From NCBI GenBank assembly GCA_018398765.1, contig JAHBMJ010005863.1, positions 1 through 30,000 on the forward strand: a DNA stretch of 30,000 nucleotides, in the 5' to 3' direction. Position 1 is the first letter of the stretch, and each line of letters starts with the position of its first letter. Source of the DNA: Chromera velia (taxonomy: Eukaryota; Sar; Chromeraceae). This document shows positions 20,201 through 30,000 of this stretch, piece after piece. The translations under genes were made by a program, and so were the position numbers. The notes under the pieces were generated by a model. That model was given only the letters and a program-made list of their open reading frames with translations, was not told the origin of the DNA and ran no database searches.

Positions 20201-20559
20201 GGACGGGTCCGGGTCCCGGGGGAAGGGGGGATCTTTCGGTGGGTTCCTCCAGTGGGCCCGTTTCTTCGTCGGGTGGGGCGGCAAATTCGTATTCGAATTA
20301 TTCCGGGCAGCGGTCGGGGGGCCACCCCCATCACGGGGACTCCGCACTGGCGATATTGCCGCATGAGCCGCAAGAGCCGACTGAAATGATGGTCAAGGTC
20401 GGGGACAGACTGACGGTTGGGCGGCGGGGCCCTACGAGCGAGGGGGTTGGATGGATCTGGGCTGTGGTTGAGGAACCCGTAGAGGGTGTGGGGGCGGGGA
20501 TGGAGAGGAAGAAGACGTTTGGGTGGATTCCTAGCTTTTGTGTCGAGCGTCGGGGGTGA
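17276..20559 (+). CDS. Coiled-coil, Gly/Ser-rich protein with C-terminal SH3-like domain
   Basis: Three exons join without a phase clash: 17276-17589 (ATG in GGCCATGG, donor GTAAGT), 18146-18891 (acceptor TTCTCAG, donor GTCCGT) and 19217-20559 (acceptor TTCTGCAG, TGA stop), giving 800 residues. Residues 1-95 are charged and low in complexity. ASGRYYCHWFVRRVPPHL spans the first junction. Residues about 138-174 form a likely coiled coil (HRVQVAALRRAASLYRNQNE...). The middle, about 190-725, is Gly, Ser and Pro rich and probably disordered. Residues about 730-797 look like an SH3: ALAILPHEPQEPTEMMVKVG, DRLTV, GWIWAVV and GWIPSFCVE match the usual ALYDY, E-rich, WW and GxIPxxYV blocks. The tyrosines of ALYDY and the final Tyr are replaced. 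SH3 domains bind Pro-rich peptides, often in cytoskeletal or trafficking scaffolds; the exact role is unknown. Confidence 0.8.
17590..18145 (+). other. Intron 1 of the SH3 gene
   Basis: This 556-base GT-AG intron in phase 2 includes CTGT repeats (17944-17963) and a long interrupted (GT)n tract (18066-18132) just before the acceptor. Confidence 0.8.
18892..19216 (+). other. Intron 2 of the SH3 gene
   Basis: This 325-base intron in phase 1 has a weak GTCCGT donor and a good pyrimidine-rich CTTCTGCAG acceptor preceded by (GT)n. The junction makes an Ala codon, and both sides keep the same low-complexity style. Confidence 0.7.
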
Positions 20560-21120
20560 TTCCCCCCCCCTTCACGCATTTTTTGCGTTTGTGCGGGACG
20601 TCATTTTTTTTGTTTTGTTAGTGCTCGGAGGCCCCGTAAGAGTTTCTTCCTCCCTTCGCCTCAGTGTGCGTCTGGGAGCAAGGGGGGCACATGCGGTGGT
20701 ATAGTGAATTAAAGTAATTTAAATGCAGCATGCAAATCCGGCCACCTCACTTCGTTCGCTTGTTCGCTTGTTCGTGCCCACCCAGCCTCGTTCGAACGTC
20801 CCTTCATACAGTTGAAGGGAGGGAAAGCAGCGGCGGCGGAGCGGTGTCCCGCCACCGGCTTGTTAGCGATGGGCCCGGTGCTGTTGCGTTCTCGGTACTA
20901 TTAGTAGAAGAGGAAGCGAGGAGCCCATTTCAGGGTTCCCCCCAAAAAGCCAAACAAACAAAACGAAACGGATGACTGCCTGACGTCCAACCGGACCCCC
21001 TTTGATTTCTTCTCCGTTCTTCCTTCTGTCAGCTGAATTCAGTTCAAACGAAACGAAACGAAAGAAAGAAAGCATCCGGTTTTCCAATCAAAAAGGACGG
21101 GGGGGGGGCTAAGCGGAATG
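20560..21120 (+). other. 3' flank of the SH3 gene
   Basis: Non-coding in appearance. It holds an ATTAAA-type signal at 20708-20713, then AACG/GAAAC-rich sequence. Confidence 0.5.
20708..20713 (+). terminator. ATTAAA polyadenylation signal
   Basis: A common variant hexamer lies about 150 bases after the TGA of the SH3 gene, a plausible 3' UTR length. Confidence 0.35.
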
Positions 21121-23469
21121 AGATGGGTACGTACAAGCTCGGCGTGTTTGTTTGTAGGAGGATGGAGTCTCTTCATCTCTCTCTCTCTTCAATTCGTCCC
21201 CCGCCTCCTTCCTTTCTTTCTTTCTTCCTTCCGTCCGTCTTTCTTTCTTCCCTCCCCTTCCCTTCTTTGAAAAACTTCCGAAGAGAAGAAGAGAAAAGAG
21301 AAGAAAAGAAGCTTGAATGGAGACATGAAAAGTGCAAGACGTCCATCTCCATCTCGATGCATCCGTCTCCCTCCCTGTCTGCCTGCCCACGTGCCTGCCT
21401 TTCTGGTGTAAACTTCTCTTCTCTTCAGCATCCGCAGAGACCTATCAAGAGAGGGGCGGATCGAAGAGAGAGGCTGCTCATGAATGAATACATGAACAAT
21501 TCCTCTCCTCAGCATGCGTGTGTGCGTGCGGGAGTGCGAGAGTGAGTGAGTGAGCGAGAGAGAGAGAGAGTGCACTCAGTGACTCGATGAAGAGGGGAGG
21601 GAGGAAGGACGGGGGCGGGCACTGACTGTGTCTGACTCATTCACTCACTCATTCACTGGCTGACTGACTGACTGACTGACTGATGGCCGACCATGCACCG
21701 AGCGATGACTCGAATGAATGAATGAAGACACTTCGTCTCTTTCTTCCTTTCTTCCTTCAAGCATTTATGCAGCGAAGGCGCGTGCTATGTAGCTCTGCCG
21801 TTGCTTCTTCCGTGCCTGCCTGCCTGCCTACGTCATTGCCTGACGGCATGAACGAAAAAATAAGTCCCTCGATCTTTCCTTGTTTATGATCATGAAGGAA
21901 TGATGATTGTTGGAAACGGACGAACATAAAGAAACGTGACTGATTGATCAATCGATCGATCGATCGATCTGTGAGTGAGTGAGTGAGGCCTTGGACCAAT
22001 CTTGACAGTACAAAACTGAGCGAAGGGAGGACCCTCCTTTTGTTTTGTTGTTCCTGACGGACGTATAAACATTTGAATGTTTTTTCTCTGTTTGTCTCTT
22101 TTTTTTTTTCGCCCGTCAATCGCGAGACGGAACTGCTTTGTCTTCCCGTTCTGACATTCCGAAATTATTTTGATCTCCCCTTTCTTCCTATCTTCCTTCC
22201 TTCCTTCCTTCAAATTTCTGCCCCTCGATCATCAGACTTTTAGCCGTTTCTCTCCCTCCTTCACACTTTTTCTCTCACTACACCATTCTCTTCATTCTGT
22301 CTTCTCTCCTCTTCTCTTTTCTTCTACGGTGTGTATTCTATTTTGGAATCCCTTGAGTCTACTTTTTCACACAGGCGGGCAAGCAAGTGCTGCTCCTCTC
22401 AGTCGTTTCCTGTTTCTCTTCTCTTCTCTTCTCTCGTCTTATCTCACTCTCTTCCCTTCTTGCTTCTCTCGGCGCATCCGTACACAGACAGCCAAGCAAG
22501 GCGAGGGAGGACCATAGAAGGGAAGGGAAGGGGAAAGGAATGTGTGGGGGCCGCATGAGCTGAACGGATTGCGGTGCGGCTCCGTCAAATCAAATCAATA
22601 CGTGGTATGGTCATCCGTATCTCCAATTCATCCATCCATTCTTCCATGGATTTTTTTCATCAGCTCTTCCATCAACGGCTGATAGAAGTGCGTGCGTGCG
22701 TGTGTGTGTGAGTGCATGTGCGTGCGTGCGTGTGACCACGCATCAATCCGCCCCGACCCTTGCTGCTGCACCCATGCATCGAAGCTTCAACCTGAAATTG
22801 GACGAGAGAGAGAGAGAGAGAGAGGGAGACCGCGAGCAGCTGAGAGATTCCTCTCGTGTCGCTCAGATAGATTCGGCGGATGATCGAGCTTTTTTTCTCT
22901 CTCTCTCTCAGTGGCATGTCACGGCCGCGTTGCATGCGGCTGCCCTTTCCCTTCCCTTCCTCCATGCTGCAACAACGGGAAGGAAGGAGTGTCTCCTCTC
23001 CCTCCCTTCCGCCCTCTCTCATCTGTTCTCTCTCTCTCTCTCTCTCTCTCTGGTGGTTGCTTGCTGGGATGCTTGATTCTTGGCTTCTCCATTCTTCCTG
23101 TGAGGAAGGAAGGGAGGGAGGGAGGGATTGGGACGGACATATGAATGAATGAATGAGGTACCGGAAGGGAGAAAGAAGCTCGACGGAAGAGAGAGAGAAA
23201 GTTCGTGGAGGGAAGGAACTTACTGTGGTGACCAAGGGGTAGATGGAGGGAGGGAGGGATGGGCGGGGGACGGGAAAGGAAAAGAGCGCGGGGAGGGGAT
23301 GGGAGGCTGTATTCATTCGTTTAGACGGAAAGAAAAGAAACATGGTGTGAGGCAGGGAGCAGAAATGAAGGAACGGTCATGGATGGAGGGAGGGAGAAAA
23401 GTGAGAAGAGAGAGAGAAAGAAGCAAAACAACACGCAGCACACACACACACACACACACACACGCACGC

Positions 23470-23508
<39 letters not shown>

Positions 23509-23845
23509 GCACATGCACACACACACCACAGAGAGAGGGAGAGAGAGAGAGGATCGCAATGGGGGGCTCAGGGAAAATCCTGTTTCTTTCCTTCTTTCAC
23601 TTCAGTGCCGTGCTGGCTGGCTGGCTGCAGTGCACACCGACAGATCGATGCGTCCGTCCGTCCGTCAGTAAGTCAGTGAGTTGTGATCGAAGGAGGTAGA
23701 AAGAAAGAAATGATTCTTTCTTAATTCTTTCATGCATTGTCCTTCTTTGTTCTTTTTTGCGTCTCCCTCATCATCTGTCCGTTCATCAATTAATTGCTCA
23801 TTCATTTATCGCTTTTTTTTTTGTTTTGCTGATTGTGGTTTGCCG

Positions 23846-23885
<40 letters not shown>

Positions 23886-24285
23886 CCTTTCTCCTCCATA
23901 TGAGGAGCGACTTATCAAAATGCATTCGCTTTCCCTTTCTTCTCTCTCCCCTTAATTTCTGAATTCTTCCTTCCTTCCTTCCTTGCTTCCTTCCTTCCTT
24001 CCTTCCTTGCCTTCTTTTCCCCGCGCCCTGGATGCCCGTGTTGAGTTGACTGACCAAGAAGGGGCGGCGCGGCCTCCCTCCCCCCCCTCAAGACAATCAA
24101 AAGAAACAAACTGCGATTGATTATGTATGCGTGAGCAAGCGACGAAGCGAGCACGGCTCCTTCTGTTGGTTTGCCCTTGCCTCTCCCTCCTCCTGTGCTG
24201 TCTCGCTCCCTGTCTCCCTAGCTGTGCTTGCTTGGTTTGGCAGAGTTCCTTCCGTCCGTCCGTCCGTTCGTCCGTTGGTTTGGTT
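21121..24285. repeat. Gene-free microsatellite region
   Basis: Main tracts are ACTG 21657-21682, GATC 21948-21968, (GA)n near 22805-22824, (CT)n 23022-23051, (CA)n 23439-23526, (CT)n 23849-23883, TTCC 23968-24008 and CCGT 24250-24269. Open frames follow the repeats. I see no supported exon. Confidence 0.8.
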
Positions 24286-24445
24286 CGGAGACGGGAAGGG
24301 TTTCTCTTCTCTTCCTTCGGAGACGGGAAGGATTTCTCTTCTCTTCCTTCGGAGACGGGAAGGGTTTCTCTTCTCTTCCTTCGGAGACGGGAAGGATTTC
24401 TCTTCTCTTCCTTCGGAGACGGGAAGGATTTCTCTTCTCTTCCTT
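24286..24445 (+). repeat. 32-bp minisatellite, five copies
   Basis: The unit reads CGGAGACGGGAAGG, then R, then TTTCTCTTCTCTTCCTT. Five copies follow without gaps, and the R position reads G, A, G, A, A. The unit is not a multiple of three, yet all three plus frames stay open, because no frame of the unit makes a stop. Confidence 0.95.
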
Positions 24446-24796
24446 CTTTCCTTGCTACCTTCCTTCCTTCGTCACCTCTTCAATAAATAGACTTGCCTGC
24501 ATGCCGAATTGTATGCATCAGTCCTGGCATATGCATGCATGCATGTAGACAGACGGACGGACAGACCGTCAGAAGGAGGCGGTTTGTTCCACAAACTTAT
24601 CCGCTGGTTGATGAGTGTGCATGCTTTTTTAACTCTCTCTCTAATAATCCTCTCTTCTCTCTCCTCTCTCATATGCATGCACACACGCATCGCGTCCATT
24701 GACGGACGAAAGGATGTGGCTGTTGCTGGTTGTGATACGACTGATGTCTTTCTCTCTCTTTCTTATATGCATGCACACGCACGTGCACGATGGCGC

Positions 24797-24827
<31 letters not shown>

Positions 24828-25955
24828 TTGATTGTCGGATTTGGTCTGACGAGATCTGGCTGGCAGGATCCGTTCAGAGTTTTGGCCCCGCCCCCCCCCC
24901 GGTTGAATTTGGGGGAGCAGGGGGGTGGGCGTTGGTTCTCTTCTTTCTTTCCTTAATTCTTTCTTGCTCTGTCGTGCCTTTCCTGGCGATAGATGCTCTC
25001 TCTTTGTTTCTATTTCCCCCCCCCCCTCTGCCACTGTGTGTGTGTGTCCCCTTTTTTCGTCTAAAACCGATCGATGAGGTCTCGTCCATCGATCTTCCTG
25101 CCGACTCGCTTCATTCCTGTCTCGGGATGATCATAATCTTCCTTCCTTCCTTCCTTCACTGTGAACAGACATTGCATGCATGCATGCATGCATGCATGCA
25201 GCAATCGGGTGATTTCAGAAGAAAGAAAGAATGAATTTGTTTAATTGCATCTGGTGGCAGGCAGGCAGAGGCGGGGTTTTCTTCACTCACTCACTCACTC
25301 CACGCTCTTTTGCTTTCTTTCTTTGCACACGCACAGCTGCGGCTTTGCCATGCAGTGTGGTGTTTGCAAACTGCTTCTTCCTCCCTTCGTTTTTTGTTTG
25401 TGCGGGCCGTCTTCTTTTCTTCTCATTTCTGTTCTTTCTTGACCTCCCTCCCGTACGATGCATTCTCTCTGCATGTGCTCTTCGCTTTCTTTTCTCTTCA
25501 TGTACGATCGGAGAGAAGGAATCGAATGATAGGTAAAAAAGAAAGTCGGAAGGAAGACCTTGAGATCCTCCTTGCATGGATGTTGGATGGCCCCAAATCC
25601 TTCGCATGCCTGCAGGGAGGGCATGCAGGGTTATTTGCTACTATAGGGTGAGTTTTTTGGAAGGAAGGAAGGAAAGAAGGAAGGAAGAAACGAACGAACG
25701 AAAAGAATTGGTCTGCATGGCTCTGATTCGATTGAATGAAATCGGTATGCAGGGAAGGCGCGAGGGAGGGAGGGAGGGAGGAACTGTCGTTGGTCTAAAC
25801 TTTCATCCATCCATCCATGCTGTAGTCACTCTGCAGGGAGCAAATATCGTTTTGTCTTTCGTCTCCTCACTTTCTCACTCGTATCGTTTCTTTCTTGCCG
25901 CCTTCCTTGGCTGCTTCCTTTTCTGCATGACTTCTTTATGTCTTTCCTTCCTTTC

Positions 25956-25992
<37 letters not shown>

Positions 25993-26058
25993 GGTGTTTG
26001 GGTGTGGGTGTTTGAGTGTGTGTTTGTATGTTCGCATGTATGTATGAGGTGTAAGTGT

Positions 26059-26096
<38 letters not shown>

Positions 26097-26390
26097 CGTT
26101 CCTCTGATTTTGATACACAGAGATCGAGAGGACAGGGAGCTATCGGGGAGAGGGGGGAGGCGGGAGGCAGGCGTCGGATGGAGACGAATTTTCGTGTTCG
26201 TCCATGGAGCCGTCCGTCCGTCCGTCTCTCTGTCCATCGATCGATCGATCGATCTCCCATGCGTAAGTAAGCTCCTGTCACGCACGCGCACACACACGCA
26301 CTCACGCGCGCATGTGTGCTGCGTTTTGGGTCTACATGCAGGCGCATGTCTCACATTATTCATCCTGCTTGAAGTGAATCGATCGTGCTC
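24446..26390. repeat. Mostly microsatellite region with weak coding hints
   Basis: Main tracts are (GA)n 24797-24824, TGCA 25173-25200, (CT)n 25962-25989, (GT)n 26060-26095 and GATC 26229-26252. A short repeat-free stretch at about 25555-25650 is open on both strands (plus: KEDLEILLAWMLDGPKSFAC, followed by a GTGAGT donor), but strand and gene are undecided. Confidence 0.7.
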
Positions 26391-26756
26391 TTGATTAACA
26401 TGGAGGAGAGACCTGCAAATGCTTTAGTGTCGAACTTCTGTCCAGACCTCTGACAGTCAAGTGGACTCAGGTGGCAGATGCGCACCTAAAGGTGCTACTT
26501 GTACGCTGAAATTTCTTCTGCCCTGAAGTGCGACATCGACTGGGAATGGGAATGTGGAACCAGATGTTACTGAGATGTAGATGAAGACTATATACTTCTT
26601 GCATGGTTGGTCGAACTTTGAAGCTTTGGCCGCTTTTCTATGAGAAAAAACGCTGGAGCTGTTTGTTTCATAGCATATAGCATAGTATTCATATCATTCG
26701 GCAGAGGTTTTAAAGTCAAAACAACTAGATTTGTAGCTTTAATGGCTTAGTTAGGT

Positions 26757-26891
26757 GTAGATTTTGAAGTGTATAATGAAGTAGCTTGGCATGGGTGGCA
26801 GACTACGTCTCATGAATCAGCATCATTCATGCGCAAGCATGCTGCTCCGGAAGTAGAAAAGTTTGAAAAGAAGCATCGTGGTTTGAATTAA
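26757..26891 (+). CDS. Coding-like tail, 44 residues, unrecognised
   Basis: The frame opens after a stop at 26748-26750 and a TTAG acceptor-like site. It reads VDFEVYNEVAWHGWQTTSHE, then ..FMRKHAAPEVEKFEKKHRGLN and a TAA stop. Richness in Trp, His, Lys and Glu is unlike the repeat-derived frames around it, and it looks like the last exon of a conserved protein. I could not find the upstream exons or name a family. Confidence 0.25.
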   Translation, partial: VDFEVYNEVAWHGWQTTSHESASFMRKHAAPEVEKFEKKHRGLN

Positions 26892-27173
26892 GTATAAATT
26901 AAAGTGAACTGCTGGTATAAAGAACCGAACTGCCTCGATCGTACGTTGCCGCCGAACGCTAGACGCCTATTTATAGGCCGATGGCGATGGCGTATGATGA
27001 TGATGATAATAGTATATCATACTGTATATATACTGTAATGTATTAATATTTACGTGTATAGCTAGATTTTTTCTATTTTTTTCTATTAAAAACTTAGTGC
27101 ATAAAGCTGTATTTTTGTATATAAACAATTTAAAAGATAAAACTCAAGGATTTCATATTTGAACAATGGTCAG

Positions 27174-27345
27174 AACCTCCCTGACACTCCAATAAACTTA
27201 AAACACACAGTACATTCAAGTTTAAAATTTTGTGTCAAAGGCCGAGACAGTCTTGAAACGACCGCACCGCAGGCGCTGTCAAGATTAAAAAATCCGTTTC
27301 AAGTTCAAGACAGACTGGAGCTAGGACTGGAGTGTCAGGGGGGTT
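27174..27345. mobile_element. Small inverted-repeat element (MITE-like)
   Basis: Ends AACCTCCCTGACACTCCA (27174) and its reverse complement at 27328-27345 differ at one site. A second, inner inverted pair is CTTGAAACG / CGTTTCAAG. Flanks ATGGTCAG and ACGGTGAC agree only in part, so a target duplication is doubtful. The 88-codon plus frame across it (27159-27425) has no ATG start (it opens at TTG) and is probably chance. Confidence 0.5.
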
Positions 27346-27567
27346 ACGGTGACGTAATATGGTCGATATATATGGCTACTAAGTCGTATAGACGGTTAAC
27401 TGCCGGACTTCAGCTTATCTTCTGAAAAGTCATTGCATTGTAAAATAATTTTCATATACTATAACAATTGTATATGTTTATATATAACTTTCTAGATAAC
27501 TTTTTACTGGTCCACTTTATGGAGTGCCAGTGAATTGTGCACCACTAGCTACGAACATATCTTTAGA

Positions 27568-27789
27568 CTAGGCACCGCACATAGAAAAAAAAAAGTTGGA
27601 GAAACCTAAGTTTTTTTTTATTATTATTATTATTTTTTTTGAAGTGCCTCCAAAAGCAAAAAAATCTCTTTCGACTCTCAAACTTACTTTTCTACATAGA
27701 ATGTGTGCATGACTTTTGACCTTAAAAAAAAAAAAAAAAAGTTGGGGAGGCCTAATTTTTTTTTTCTTTTTTTTATGTGCGGCGCCTAG
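27568..27789. mobile_element. hAT-like MITE with 8-bp target duplication
   Basis: Terminal inverted repeats CTAGGCACCGCACATA and CTAGGCGCCGCACATA differ at one base. TCTTTAGA stands directly outside both ends (27560-27567 and 27790-27797), the 8-bp duplication typical of hAT insertions. The inside is A/T homopolymers around a repeated GTTGGRGARRCCTAA core; there is no ORF. Confidence 0.8.
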
Positions 27790-29565
27790 TCTTTAGACAT
27801 ATCTAGAAATATCAAAATATGTAATTGATTGTCACAGATTATGAATGAAAAGGCTCTCACTTACATGTGCTCCATGCTGCATGCGCTGAGGCGTTCCTGA
27901 AGACTTAGTAGCCTAGAGACGTTATCTATGTACGGTATACTTTCATTCTTTGTTCTACATGAATTGGTAAAGAGAAGACATGCCCACATGCTTCGGGGTA
28001 TGCCTGCCACGCTGCATTACGAGTCATTTGTGATGGCCGGAATTTAGTGCACTCTACTGCATTCCTCATTTCTTTCCGTCTTTGAACCGAGGGGTGCAAC
28101 ATTGCAAGGCAGCGATGCCAGCGAGAAACATTCAATTATTCTTTGGTACACGTACATACAGATCACGATTGAATGGTGTCAGATCCCTGTCAGACTGCAC
28201 GAGTGCCTGTCAGAGGCTCCATTAATCAAACCTGCTGCATGGCCGGGACGCATGCAAGCACGGTTGGATCAACAGAAAGAAACGAAGGAAAACACTGCGC
28301 GCTCACCACACGTACGTACACAATTTCACACATGAAGGAGGATCGAGGAAGATAGAAGGAAGGAATTCTCTTCCATGCTTGATGCAGTCGTGGATCGTCA
28401 TTAGTCAGATCGGTGCAGACCATCACGAACGAACGGCTCGATCGATCGAATGACCTTCGACTCATTCCACTATTAGACGTACATGCAGTCAATCTGTCAG
28501 CCGAATGCACAGTCATTCTATGCATGGGTGGCCATAGCTCTTCTTCCTTCTTTTCTGATCGATCGATCGATCGATCGACCGAATTCCTCTCCTGCATGCA
28601 TGCAGGCATGCGCTCGAGATCTTTCATCATGCGCATGCTCCCACCCACCCATGCATGCAGCCTCAAAGCCTCTTTCTCTTTTTTTCTGATCATTTGATTC
28701 GTACGCCTTCCTTGTCTCTCTCGATCGTTTTTTCTGTTAAATTCTTCCCCGATCGCCCATGCGGTTGTTCGATCGAACAGAGGGCATTAACGGTCAGTGC
28801 ATGCTTTCTTTCTTTTGTGGTTAATTGCATCATGTCGTCGTAAGGTCATGCACCGATTTTACTCTTCAAAACTTCAACTCGAAGGCCTTTGAGGCTGGGG
28901 AGAATTCGGATTTCATGAGATGAGTGCATGAGACAAGGACGGAAGGTAACTTGAGGACGGACAGACATGCGCATGCACAACAAATAAAGAAGGAAGGAAA
29001 AGAGAAAGTGAAGAAAGAGGACGTAGAGTACACAGAAAGAAAGTCAGATGGTCAACCAAACTTCTTGACCCAGCAAGCCAGTCGGGCATTCCACACACAG
29101 TTAAGAGAACAATTCATCGCTCACTCTGCACGAATGCATGCAGCTAGGCACTCATTGCGTCTTCCTTCCCTCCTTCCTTGAATTGAGTTTATTTCACATC
29201 CAATGAAAGACGGTGACGTACAATGAGACAACCATCCGTCGGTTCAACGATTCCTTCTCCTTCCCAACACGAATCTACAAGAAAGATTCGATTCGGCTCT
29301 CTCTTTCAAAAAGAAGTGCAATTCAAAAAATACGTCCCCAAGTGCTGAAAGCTTGCTACTGGGCAAACGTACACGTGCACACACCCACACACCTACACGC
29401 GCGCACACAGACACCGTTGAAGTCTTTCGTTTCATTCTGGAAGCAGAACAGAATGAAAGGAGAAAGAAAGGAAGGAAAGAGAGCTGGATGGAGCATGGTC
29501 CTCCGATCGATCTGTCACCAGCGCATCACATCACTCAGCAGCTTTATTGAATTCTGTGCACGTAC
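27790..29565. other. Mixed gene-poor DNA with weak ORFs
   Basis: Repeats return (GATC 28558-28579, TGCATGCA clusters at 28592, 28650 and 29133). Two frames have ordinary composition: minus 27926-28135 (..HRCLAMLHPSVQRRKEMRN..) and plus 29213-29360 (TYNETTIRRFNDSFSFPTRI..). Neither has a clear splice context, and I do not call them genes. Confidence 0.5.
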
Positions 29566-29628
29566 TTGCACTTCATTGATTTACAAGCACGCAAAGCAAG
29601 TAATCATGTCCTCTTTCTTCTCCCTTCC

Positions 29629-29877
29629 AGTTTTGTTGCTGGTTTTCTTTCTTGTTCGTACAAGCTTGGAGCTGCAGATTTACTTTACCGAAAGCCTTCA
29701 ATCAAGCAGGCTCACAGCATTAGTTATTCTTTGCTTCCACAGCTCCGATGCCTCAAGCGGTCGGTCGACGGGCAGAACACGCGTGTGAATTCAGAAGAAA
29801 TCAGGTCAACGCAAGATTGTCTGAAGAATTCAAAAAAGGTTCAGTTCAGCGAACCCCTACAGTTTGTCCGTCCTTGA
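29629..29877 (+). CDS. Possible terminal exon, unrecognised
   Basis: After a pyrimidine-rich CTTCCAG acceptor the frame stays open for 82 codons to a TGA. It reads FVAGFLSCSYKLGAADLLYR and ends KVQFSEPLQFVRP. A second acceptor, TTCCACAG at 29740, would give a shorter exon starting LRCLKRSVDGQNTRV in the same frame. Composition is normal. A different frame starting at an ATG at 29608 begins with a hydrophobic, signal-like stretch (MSSFFSLPVLLLVFFLV) but soon stops, and is the weaker choice. Confidence 0.3.
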   Translation, partial: SFVAGFLSCSYKLGAADLLYRKPSIKQAHSISYSLLPQLRCLKRSVDGQNTRVNSEEIRSTQDCLKNSKKVQFSEPLQFVRP

Positions 29878-30000
29878 TTCTTTCGTCATTCATTCATTCA
29901 TTCGAGGTGCTTGCTATTGCCCTGTTTGCAGTGAATTCGCATGCCTGCTGTCTGAAAGAGCTCAAATTTACCGCCGCGTGAATTGACAAAACAAGAAAAC

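Larger units (their letters stand above)
26391..27567. other. AT-rich, microsatellite-poor block
   Basis: From about 26391 the base composition changes: AT-rich, few di- or tetranucleotide tracts, many short stops in all frames. It holds a short coding-like tail (26757-26891) and an inverted-repeat element (27174-27345). It could be an old large insertion or conserved non-coding DNA; the ends are not defined. Confidence 0.6.

Noticed and set aside
23313-23699. ORFs rich in Cys/Val or His/Thr
   Set aside because: They are read from the (CA)n tract.
25576-26394. 272-residue plus ORF
   Set aside because: It crosses CT, GT and GATC repeats; only its first few codons are repeat-free.
27159-27425. 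88-codon plus ORF across the inverted-repeat element
   Set aside because: It begins at TTG, and the terminal inverted repeat explains the sequence better than coding.
1-30000. tRNA, rRNA, CRISPR, LTR or reverse-transcriptase signatures
   Set aside because: I found no cloverleaf B-box context, no rRNA-like blocks, no spaced identical repeats, no long terminal direct repeats and no polymerase motifs. A profile search would be needed to exclude weak ones.

Overview
The window looks like nuclear DNA of a eukaryotic microbe. Genes are split by GT-AG introns, coding parts are long and low in complexity, and the gene-free DNA is packed with simple repeats and with TGCATGCA runs. My best guess is an alveolate alga of the chromerid type (Chromera-like). 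That is inference from style only; no marker gene proves it. I see no operons, rRNA, tRNA, CRISPR, retroelement or virus-like genes.

Layout. (1) 1-3303: a probable first exon on the minus strand (211-438), whose gene runs off the left edge, and a tentative plus-strand gene (about 1125-3196) with a duplicated exon and an AATAAA signal. (2) 3304-10079: mostly microsatellites, with an AT-rich patch, one small ORF and one exon-like segment. (3) 10080-20559: the well-supported core, a head-to-head pair. On the minus strand is a three-exon RNA-binding protein with one CELF-like RRM, two PPxY motifs and a long Pro/Gln/Ser-rich tail. On the plus strand is a three-exon, 800-residue protein with a short coiled coil, a Gly/Ser-rich middle and a C-terminal SH3-like domain. 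All splice phases close exactly in both. Between the two starts sits a 1.4-kb non-coding foldback transposon with a perfect 62-bp internal stem. (4) 20560-26390: simple repeats and a 32-bp minisatellite. (5) 26391-27900: an AT-rich, microsatellite-poor block with two small inverted-repeat elements, one flanked by a perfect 8-bp duplication as in hAT elements. (6) 27901-30000: mixed sequence with weak coding candidates.

How the genes may work together. The divergent pair could share a promoter region, now split by the foldback element. The RRM protein carries several PxxP motifs of the SH3-ligand type and its neighbour carries an SH3-like fold, so a physical partnership is a testable idea. The SH3 lacks several ligand-binding aromatics, so the idea stays speculative.
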